From a virus: DNA of 52,274 bases. This document shows, piece after piece, positions 46,393 through 52,274 of the stretch; within the stretch, counting starts at the first letter, position 1; every line of letters begins with the position of its first letter. The DNA lies in IMG/VR virus record IMGVR_UViG_3300021964_000099, positions 1-52,274 of that record. The stretch is one strand, 5' to 3'. The notes under the pieces are model-generated. The model was not told where the DNA came from, made no database searches, and saw only the letters and a list, made by a program, of their open reading frames with translations. Position numbers and translations under genes: made by a program.

Positions 46393-47531
46393 TATGCCTG
46401 TGCCTCCAATTTATCCATTGCTTCGTACATTTTTCTTGCGCCCTCGCGACGGTCGCCTCCGCCCGCACCTCTGACTGCTTTAGCCGTCATGACAAATTCT
46501 CCGTCGCTTAGCATTGCAGGAATTGAGTCACTGGTCCCTGTTCCGGGTCCCACGGACTCTCCTCCGTCTTGTAAATCCATCACGCCACCTTCGGCTTTTT
46601 TAAACACTGGATTTACTATTCCTTCTAACACATTACCTTCTGGCATTGTGTCTGCCGGTAATCCTACGTCTTGATCATCTGATGTTAATTGTATCAATAA
46701 TCCCAAACCTGCTGTTCCTAATCCATATAATTTAGCAGCGTCCATAATACTCATACCACCAAGAACACTATTTTTTGCTTTAGCAGCTTTTTCAAGTTGA
46801 TCTTCTAATAAAATATTTATTGTAGAAGTATCTGCATTTGGATTATTTTTTACTATTTCTTCTAATATTTGACTGCTGGATTTTTGAACATCATCAGTTT
46901 TATTAAAAAAAGTTTTTGCTGGTCCATCTTTAAAAAAATCTAAACCCTTTGAATCTCCCTCTAAACCTTGTCCTAACATTCTTTTACCAATTTTTATTGG
47001 ATCAAAAGTATCCATACCATAAGCACCTCTAGCACCTTTTCCTAAAAAAGCACCTTGACCACTAAGTAAGTTCGATGCAACACCAGAACCACCGCCTAGT
47101 AGTGCCATGTTTAGACCTTGTCTTGGATCACCGGGATTTTCTCTTTTAAAAGAACCAAGTATACCCCCTGTTAAAGCACCGGCCGCTGGACCATACATCG
47201 CACCAATAATAGGTGCCGCATAGCCAGATACATCTGCTGCTGCTTTTTTTACTCTATCTACAATTTTCTTGAGAAAGAACTCTGGTTGTCCTGTGACAGG
47301 ATTCTTTGAGTTTAGTTCGTTACCTACAATGTATCTGCCGGGTTCGATACCCATGTCTACCATTGTTTTGAATAACCGTTTTTTCAATAAAGGGTTTTTA
47401 TCTAAAACCTCCATTGGAACAACGGTTTCGCCTTCAGCCGCATGCACAATATATGTATCTTCATAGCGGCCTAAACCACCAATAGATGATACAAAATCTT
47501 TAAATTGATCTAGTGACTGTAATCCCTGCAT
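46392..47531 (-). CDS. Internal or tail protein with SDSIPAMLSDGEFV motif (379 aa)
   Basis: A 379-residue protein. The N-terminal GGLGRYEDTYIVHAAEGETV then VPMEVLDKNPLLKKRLFKTM and GIEPGRYIVGNELNSKNPVT are conserved in marine phages. The middle is Gly/Ala-rich with membrane-active character (APIIGAMYGPAAGALTGGIL). Near the C-terminus is TGTSDSIPAMLSDGEFVMTA, a motif known from many phage tape-measure-like proteins, preceded by AEGGVMDLQDGGES. Likely an injected component. The start is two bases from the previous stop. Confidence 0.6.
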   Translation of the reverse strand: MQGLQSLDQFKDFVSSIGGLGRYEDTYIVHAAEGETVVPMEVLDKNPLLKKRLFKTMVDMGIEPGRYIVGNELNSKNPVTGQPEFFLKKIVDRVKKAAADVSGYAAPIIGAMYGPAAGALTGGILGSFKRENPGDPRQGLNMALLGGGSGVASNLLSGQGAFLGKGARGAYGMDTFDPIKIGKRMLGQGLEGDSKGLDFFKDGPAKTFFNKTDDVQKSSSQILEEIVKNNPNADTSTINILLEDQLEKAAKAKNSVLGGMSIMDAAKLYGLGTAGLGLLIQLTSDDQDVGLPADTMPEGNVLEGIVNPVFKKAEGGVMDLQDGGESVGPGTGTSDSIPAMLSDGEFVMTAKAVRGAGGGDRREGARKMYEAMDKLEAQA

Positions 47532-47532
47532 G

Positions 47533-47766
47533 TTACTTCATGACCTCTCCGAATATGTCTAGGCTATTCACCTTTATAGCGACATCGCGTTTGATATCTT
47601 TTTCTTCTGTTGAAGTTGCAGGATTTTTCACGTCAGCTTGTGCTTCATCTTCACTAGCATATTCTATACCTGTTTGCGCATTAGTGACTGTAACTGCTGT
47701 TTCAATCGGTAAGACATTTGGAGCTATCTTACTAGCTAATACGGTTTCGTCCTTTTTTATACTCAT
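47533..47766 (-). CDS. Conserved small late protein (77 aa)
   Basis: Start at 47766 (MSIKKDETVLASKIAPNVLP) with AAAGGATGGG upstream; open to 47784. The central IETAVTVTNAQTGIEYASED is conserved among marine phages in my recollection. Beta-rich with an acidic middle. Function unknown. Confidence 0.55.
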   Translation of the reverse strand: MSIKKDETVLASKIAPNVLPIETAVTVTNAQTGIEYASEDEAQADVKNPATSTEEKDIKRDVAIKVNSLDIFGEVMK

Positions 47767-47791
47767 TTTCCCATCCTTTTGCAATACTTAA

Positions 47792-48073
47792 TTAACAATT
47801 CCACTTTCTAAGAGACTTATTTATCCTAGAATTCGGGTCTCTAGCTGTTTTTGCACTTGTTAAACGTTTTTTCATACCTGTCATTCGTGCACAAAATGAC
47901 TTACGTCTTTTAGCAGCTTTTGAGCCTTTCTTCAACTTAGAAGGCTTTGTTGTAACAGCGGTCTTTAACTTTGATCCGGGGTTCGCGGCACGATAAGAAG
48001 CAACACCTTTTCGGTTTAATCCACCCGATTTGCTTTTACCTGCTTTACGTTGCCATGCTGGAGTCTTAGCCAT
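47792..48073 (-). CDS. Small basic DUF6321-like protein (93 aa)
   Basis: AKTPAWQRKAGKSKSGGLNR at the N-terminus and SFCARMTGMKKRLTSAKTAR with DPNSRINKSLRKWNC at the end match the DUF6321-type pattern of marine phages and giant viruses. About 30% Lys plus Arg. First-base coupling to the gene before (48073). A nucleic-acid-condensing role in the virion is plausible. Confidence 0.65.
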   Translation of the reverse strand: MAKTPAWQRKAGKSKSGGLNRKGVASYRAANPGSKLKTAVTTKPSKLKKGSKAAKRRKSFCARMTGMKKRLTSAKTARDPNSRINKSLRKWNC

Positions 48074-48339
48074 TATGCCCTCTTCTTCTTTTTCTTCGCA
48101 AAGGTTGCGACGTTCTTTGGTTTAGGTCCAGTGTTCCCTGCTGCACGCTTACGTGCTACAGCAGAACGTTTTTGGCCCTTGGACATGGATCTAGCTTTAG
48201 CTAACGGTACACATTTAGGATAGCCTTTACGCTTTTCTCCTTTGCTTCGACCACAAGGTTTATAACCACCTTTGCCGTCGGGTGCACCAATGTCTACCCA
48301 TTTTTCTTTGACCCAAGCTCTTAGACCTTTTTTAGCCAT
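48073..48339 (-). CDS. Small basic DUF5872-like protein (88 aa)
   Basis: KGLRAWVKEKWVDIGAPDGK with GGYKPCGRSKGEKRKGYPKC and VPLAKARSMSKGQKRSAVAR fits the W-x-x-E-x-W-x-D...PCGRS...YPKCVP pattern I know from DUF5872-type proteins. The two Cys plus strong basic charge suggest a metal-stabilised DNA-binding fold. Coupled on both sides. Confidence 0.65.
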   Translation of the reverse strand: MAKKGLRAWVKEKWVDIGAPDGKGGYKPCGRSKGEKRKGYPKCVPLAKARSMSKGQKRSAVARKRAAGNTGPKPKNVATFAKKKKKRA

Positions 48340-48617
48340 TAGTATTTTTTTGTCTTCTTACGTTTCTTTTGCATAATAGCACCACAGCCTTTTGCAATGC
48401 CACCTTGAGCGTAACTAGAAATTCTTTTTCTGTCTTGTGATATTTTATTGAAGTCTAAAACTTCTCCACCACCAGCCATTTTCTTCTTTTTCTTTTTACC
48501 GCCCGGTGTTACCTTACCAGAACAAACAGCAGAAGCGTACATGTTTGCGTAAGCTGACGGATAAACATCAAACTTACGTTTTGCTGCTGCTTTCCCTCTT
48601 GCACAAAGCTTAGCCAC
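48339..48617 (-). CDS. Small basic protein with CARGKAAAKRKF motif (92 aa)
   Basis: LCARGKAAAKRKFDVYPSAY then ANMYASAVCSGK is a conserved module in marine phages and giant viruses. A Lys-rich middle is followed by MAGGGEVLDFNK and SSYAQGGIAKGCGA, two GG motifs. Coupled on both sides. Probably nucleic-acid binding. Confidence 0.6.
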   Translation of the reverse strand: MAKLCARGKAAAKRKFDVYPSAYANMYASAVCSGKVTPGGKKKKKKMAGGGEVLDFNKISQDRKRISSYAQGGIAKGCGAIMQKKRKKTKKY

Positions 48618-48835
48618 TACTTCTTACCTTTTTTCTTTTTCATTTTAGCAGCAGTAATAATATCGCCTCTAGTTATTTTTTTAGGATCGCCATACATAGC
48701 GGCTAGTTTTTTCTTTTTCATTTTCTTCTTTGGTGTTCCACCATCTTTGTACATCATGCCACCACCCATCATTTTTTTAACAGGTTTATCATCACCTCTT
48801 CTTACGAGTTTTTTTGATTTCTTTTTCATTTTCAT
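48617..48835 (-). CDS. Lys/Met/Gly-rich small protein (72 aa)
   Basis: A 72-residue protein with over 40% Lys (MKMKKKSKKLVRRGDDKPVK). The middle MMGGGMMYKDGGTPKKKMKK has a GG motif, and the end is KITRGDIITAAKMKKKKGKK. First of the basic cluster. Histone- or protamine-like DNA binding inferred from charge. Confidence 0.55.
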   Translation of the reverse strand: MKMKKKSKKLVRRGDDKPVKKMMGGGMMYKDGGTPKKKMKKKKLAAMYGDPKKITRGDIITAAKMKKKKGKK

Positions 48836-48844
48836 AGTTGTCTC

Positions 48845-49207
48845 CTACGTGTTTGTTATTTCTAGTACACTGACTAGTATTTCAATAGCGTCTGCGGTAT
48901 CCGCTTGGACCTTTATTTGATCCGCTTCTTCTAACACAATAGGATGTGTTAAAACTTCTTTTACCTCTGGATGACTTAAATTATCATCATGTAATAAAAT
49001 CTCTAAATTAGAATTACTAGAGTCTAGCATTCTTACTTTTACATTAACAGTACCACCACTAATGTTTGAAATAACAATACTTTTAACAATTCCCACTGTC
49101 GGCAGAATAGGGGGGCTTGCTCCAACATTTGCTGTAGGCACTGTATAGGCTGTTACATTACTAGTGCTGTCTGGTTGTAAAGAAAAACTTTTAAATGAAT
49201 CAGCCAT
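48845..49207 (-). CDS. Small beta-rich virion protein (120 aa)
   Basis: A 120-residue protein starting at 49207 (MADSFKSFSLQPDSTSNVTA), overlapping the upstream stop by 8 bp. Alternating beta pattern (IVKSIVISNISGGTVNVKVR). Small proteins of this shape are common near the tail hub in marine podoviruses. Role inferred as structural. Confidence 0.6.
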   Translation of the reverse strand: MADSFKSFSLQPDSTSNVTAYTVPTANVGASPPILPTVGIVKSIVISNISGGTVNVKVRMLDSSNSNLEILLHDDNLSHPEVKEVLTHPIVLEEADQIKVQADTADAIEILVSVLEITNT

Positions 49208-49370
49208 CAATAAACCACGCTCTTGCCATTGTTACATTCTTTAAATCGTTCTCATAACCAAAGTTCAACTGTTGTATAATTTGTTCTAGTATACGAATTA
49301 GTGTATCCATTTGCTCAGCAGAATATTCTGGTTTTGCATCTGGTAGTCGTGCTGTTGCTATTTTTGCCAT
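49200..49370 (-). CDS. Small helical protein (56 aa)
   Basis: Start at 49370, coupled as TAATG; stop at 49200, overlapping the next start. MAKIATARLPDAKPEYSAEQ then MDTLIRILEQIIQQLNFGYE and a WFIDG end. The helix pattern suggests oligomerisation. A related pattern (Y-x-x-EQ-x-x-LxRxLE-x-xxxQL) is seen in marine phages next to this position. Confidence 0.6.
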   Translation of the reverse strand: MAKIATARLPDAKPEYSAEQMDTLIRILEQIIQQLNFGYENDLKNVTMARAWFIDG

Positions 49371-49990
49371 TAGTATCTCCTTCCAAATAATGAGCCTAAT
49401 CCACCAAAGCCACCAAAGCCAAAAGGACTAAACGCAGGTCTTTGTGGTTGCATAACTTCTTGTGGCTGTGCTTTTTGCATATTTTCAAAACTAGCAATTT
49501 GATTACCAAGGCTACCTAAACCTTTATCAACACTGTCCAGTCTATTATTTATTGTTTCAAACTGTTTACCCATACCACCCATTTGCTCATTGAAACTTCC
49601 AAGTGCATCTTGGTACCCGGTCATTTGATCACCAAAACCTGTTAACTGTTCTCCAAACTTTTCAAACTGACCAGAGTAGTCTGGCATAGCTGGTTGTGCT
49701 ATACCTAGCACCGGTGGTTGTAAACCAATATAATTTGGTGGGCTTATTGGAAAAGGTCCACGTCGCGGAGGGAAAGGTAATTGATCTATAATACCCGGTC
49801 TAATCCTATTATCATCAATTGGCATAGGTAATTGTTCTCCATATCCCGGTCCACTAATAAGATCACGTAACCTATTTCTAAGACCTCCTAAACCACCAAT
49901 ATCTGTTCCCGGTCCGGGTTGCTGTAATAGTCCACCATGAAATATAGGTCCATTTTGCGTGGTACTACCAACTAATTGATCTAGTGCCAT
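49370..49990 (-). CDS. Gly/Pro-rich late protein (206 aa)
   Basis: A 206-residue protein. The first 110 residues are Gly/Pro-rich (GLRNRLRDLISGPGYGEQLP, PFPPRRGPFPISPPNYIGLQ), then a coiled coil (FEKFGEQLTGFGDQMTGYQD, FETINNRLDSVDKGLGSLGN) and a Phe/Gly-rich end (GFGGFGGLGSLFGRRY). Coupled on both sides to neighbouring genes. Virion linker or tail protein inferred. Confidence 0.5.
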   Translation of the reverse strand: MALDQLVGSTTQNGPIFHGGLLQQPGPGTDIGGLGGLRNRLRDLISGPGYGEQLPMPIDDNRIRPGIIDQLPFPPRRGPFPISPPNYIGLQPPVLGIAQPAMPDYSGQFEKFGEQLTGFGDQMTGYQDALGSFNEQMGGMGKQFETINNRLDSVDKGLGSLGNQIASFENMQKAQPQEVMQPQRPAFSPFGFGGFGGLGSLFGRRY

Positions 49991-51858
49991 TATCCGCCTC
50001 TCATTCCATCTGGTTTAATATCTAGTCTCATTGTACCATATCGCCAGTTATCATCAACAGCGTCACTTGAAACACGTACAGCCACTTGTCTGCCTCGTAT
50101 TCTTGTATCAACTTTTGTTGTAGAAGTGTCAACATCAAACGAACCATGACTTGTTTGTGTACCACTAGGATAAGGTCTTGTTTTTAAGGTAACGTCAACA
50201 GTGCCTGTTTGATTTTTAAAGTCTGGTATAAATCTAGATACGGACATAAAGTTATCACCATCAGCAATATCAATATCGCCCGATTCAATGTGATTTGCCA
50301 TAGCGGCACCATCATCATTAACACCCGACTCGTGTATATATACAAAAGTACGACCTGCTTTAAGTCCAGTAATGGTAGAGATTGTTGCTGTTGTATCATC
50401 CGCATCAAATTCTGCTGCATATGGATTATCATACACACCACTATCAGCCCATGAACTTCTTGCTAATGTGCCAACATACCATAAATTTTCTGCATAGTTA
50501 TAGGCAACCATTTTATCAATTTGTGTTGAGTTAGCAGAAGGATAAAACCACATGACTTCATTAAAGTCAGAGTTTGCTGCACAGAATACATCTTGTTTTG
50601 CGTTTGGATTGATATTATCAAATACGTGATCTTGCACAGAACACGGTATCTTTTTTACCGAACCATCAAACATAAAGAAAGAATCATCACTCATCCAGAA
50701 CGATGTACCCGATACATCAACAGCCGCGTTAATACCTACTGCGCCACAATTTGAACCTATTTGTTTAAAACCAAAAGTAAGAGGAGCACCAATAAACTGC
50801 ATTTGATATAGTGCTGTATCTGTCCAAACCATCACCGCACCTCTTGATCTAACGGCTGTATTGATTTGGTTTCCATCTGTTAATCGAAAAGAACCCGCTG
50901 TATTTGTCGCTGTTGGTGCCCATGTATTTGTTGTCTCTTGAGAGGACCAACGAAGAAACATATTATCTTGTGTAGAAGATGTACCTATAGTGGTCTCTGT
51001 ACCAAAACAAATAACGTGTCTATCATCACCCGATACCAACATAAATCTAGATTTAGTAGGAGCATTTGATACATTTGTTGTACTAGCTAAGTTACTAGAC
51101 AGTCCTGCCGATGTGTCCCAATAAAATAAGCCTCCATCAAATTGTAGTGATAATACATCTTCACCCCAGTTATCAAGTGCCCATTTTGATGATTGTAGTA
51201 AAACGCCTTCCGCACCTGTTAGACCTTCTCTTGATGTGTCCCATGCTGATGTGCTCCATGTACCTGCACCCCAACCATAACCAAATAAGGAGACCGCCGC
51301 GCCCGTATTTACTTGATACGTTGCATTTGCTGTTGATCCATTTGCTGTTGATGTTGCTGCTGCTTTAGCTTCGATGGTGTATGTATCGGCATCCGGCACT
51401 GTAAGTATTTCAAACTCACCTTGTAAATCTGCTGCTGCAATTCCACCTACAGCGCCACTTACACTAGCAATTGTGACAAAGTCACCGATCAATGCACCGT
51501 GACTAGTATCTGTTACCGTAACGGTAGAAGAACCACTTGTTACTGAAAAGTCTGTAATGTTTCCGGTTCCTGTAGACCGTGTTGGTGTTATGTCTGCATA
51601 ACTTTCTTCCGAGTATGCATAGAGTTTTTTATTCGTACCATAAATGGCGTATTTAACACCATTTAAGGCAGAATAGGTAAGTATAGCTCGAGTTGCGCCG
51701 ACGAGAGCATCACTTGTTACTTTTGTCCAACCACCAATCTTTTCTGGTAAACCATATCGAAAGCGAACGTTATCGCAATCAATCCATTTACCCTCTGCAC
51801 CATATTCGGTATTTTGTTTATCTATACCCGGTGCTATTTGTAGTTTGGTTAGTGGCAT
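49990..51858 (-). CDS. Tail hub / packaged-DNA-stabilisation-type protein (622 aa)
   Basis: A 622-residue protein opening MPLTKLQIAPGIDKQNTEYG...KWIDCDNVRFRYGLPEKIGGW, the N-terminus of a large structural family in marine podoviruses that I place with P22 gp10-type tail-hub proteins by its position and repeated beta-propeller-like segments (FMLVSGDDRHVICFGTET, MVWTDTALYQMQFIG, SFWMSDDSFFMFDG). It lies between the tail fibre and internal-virion genes. Its start is 3 bp after the fibre stop. Confidence 0.75.
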   Translation of the reverse strand: MPLTKLQIAPGIDKQNTEYGAEGKWIDCDNVRFRYGLPEKIGGWTKVTSDALVGATRAILTYSALNGVKYAIYGTNKKLYAYSEESYADITPTRSTGTGNITDFSVTSGSSTVTVTDTSHGALIGDFVTIASVSGAVGGIAAADLQGEFEILTVPDADTYTIEAKAAATSTANGSTANATYQVNTGAAVSLFGYGWGAGTWSTSAWDTSREGLTGAEGVLLQSSKWALDNWGEDVLSLQFDGGLFYWDTSAGLSSNLASTTNVSNAPTKSRFMLVSGDDRHVICFGTETTIGTSSTQDNMFLRWSSQETTNTWAPTATNTAGSFRLTDGNQINTAVRSRGAVMVWTDTALYQMQFIGAPLTFGFKQIGSNCGAVGINAAVDVSGTSFWMSDDSFFMFDGSVKKIPCSVQDHVFDNINPNAKQDVFCAANSDFNEVMWFYPSANSTQIDKMVAYNYAENLWYVGTLARSSWADSGVYDNPYAAEFDADDTTATISTITGLKAGRTFVYIHESGVNDDGAAMANHIESGDIDIADGDNFMSVSRFIPDFKNQTGTVDVTLKTRPYPSGTQTSHGSFDVDTSTTKVDTRIRGRQVAVRVSSDAVDDNWRYGTMRLDIKPDGMRGG

Positions 51859-51860
51859 AC

Positions 51861-52274
51861 TTACACAGCAGTTTCATATAGTCTAATCCAACGATCAGTA
51901 CCGTTAATGTTAACACGTATTGCTCCTACTTTTGAACTATCGGTGTCTGTAGAAGAAGATACACTTGCTGTACTGTCTGCCGCACTTGTACCATCAAATC
52001 GTATAAACTCTTCATCAGCGTCACCTTGATCTAATGTTAAAACTGCAATTGCTCCAGTCGCACTTGCTTGATCTATATTTACAAAACCACTTGTAGGTCC
52101 GGATGTTCCAAATCCTATTTTGTTTGCAGAACCATCAATAAAGAAAGCGTGAGTTAATTCATCTGTTTCTGCTCTAAAATCTAGTGATCCACCAGATTCG
52201 TTGAAGGTAAATCCACCACCGTCAAGGTCAACATTACCCGATACTTTAATCGCACCGGTAACATCTAATTCAAC
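51861..52274 (-). CDS. Tail fibre-like protein, C-terminal part (cut by window edge)
   Basis: The frame enters from the right edge and stops at 51861, giving 137 residues. VELDVTGAIKVSGNVDLDGG and DFRAETDELTHAFFID belong to fibre-shaft repeats, and the end ...KVGAIRVNINGTDRWIRLYETAV is a typical C-terminal beta tail of marine phage fibres. It is most likely the missing end of the gene at 1-700. A direct joining of the two edges would give an in-frame stop, so some sequence is missing between them. Confidence 0.7.
   Translation of the reverse strand, partial: VELDVTGAIKVSGNVDLDGGGFTFNESGGSLDFRAETDELTHAFFIDGSANKIGFGTSGPTSGFVNIDQASATGAIAVLTLDQGDADEEFIRFDGTSAADSTASVSSSTDTDSSKVGAIRVNINGTDRWIRLYETAV

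Noticed and set aside
47335-47355. GGGTTCGATACCC looks like a tRNA T-arm
   Set aside because: It lies inside the reading frame of the 379-aa late protein, the stem is only 3 bp, and no acceptor, D or anticodon arms fit around it.

Overview
The window is most of a tailed-phage genome of the marine 'uncultured phage' type, with a short-tailed (podovirus-like) virion. The evidence is a P22-like portal and adaptor set, a Mu gpT-like capsid protein, no tail tape-measure or sheath genes, and many small virion families I associate with ocean phages. Base composition is clearly AT-rich. A GcrA-like DNA-binding protein and a gene-transfer-agent-type holin point to an alphaproteobacterial host; a SAR11-type host is possible but unproven. 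I see no integrase, no phage RNA polymerase, no tRNA, no CRISPR and no IS element.

Layout. (1) 13.5 kb down to 1, then from the right end 52.3 kb down to 35.3 kb, all on the minus strand: one late module of terminase, portal, holin, GroES-like chaperonin, scaffold, capsid, adaptors, tail fibre, tail hub, small basic proteins, large internal or ejection-type proteins, and a block of exported or membrane proteins. The two window ends hold the two ends of what is probably one tail-fibre gene, so the window looks like a circular or circularly permuted genome cut inside that gene. (2) 13.55-14.43 kb: a non-coding composite repeat array of GC hairpins, a 17-bp dyad followed by TTGACA, and two DnaA boxes. 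(3) 14.4-18.6 kb, minus: early or accessory genes (PD-(D/E)XK nuclease, DUF932, Gp88-like, GcrA-like) with their own promoters and terminators. (4) 18.6-23.5 kb, plus: a chain of very small, mostly translationally coupled genes ending in a GH24 lysozyme, interrupted by terS on the minus strand, an iteron and DnaA-box candidate origin, and a candidate structured RNA. (5) 23.5-33.7 kb, minus: an RHH-regulated small operon, a glucosaminidase, then replication and recombination genes (family A polymerase with Leu at the 762-type site, UvrD-like helicase, three PD-(D/E)XK nucleases, AEP/TOTE-like primase, SSB-like protein), with a SNF2-type helicase divergent on the plus strand at 33.75-35.19 kb.

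How it fits together. Early genes diverge from the 18.6-18.9 kb regulatory region. The primase, polymerase and helicases copy DNA, possibly from a host-DnaA-dependent origin at 20.34-20.58 kb or the 13.6-14.4 kb array. TerS lies 6 kb from TerL, next to the candidate origin. Late genes form one long coupled operon in which strong stem-loops follow the capsid gene and its neighbour. Lysis would use the holin, the lysozyme and a signal-bearing glucosaminidase. The least explained parts are the repeat array, the candidate RNAs, a secreted methionine- and acid-rich protein, and a 'GG' peptide motif shared by unrelated proteins.
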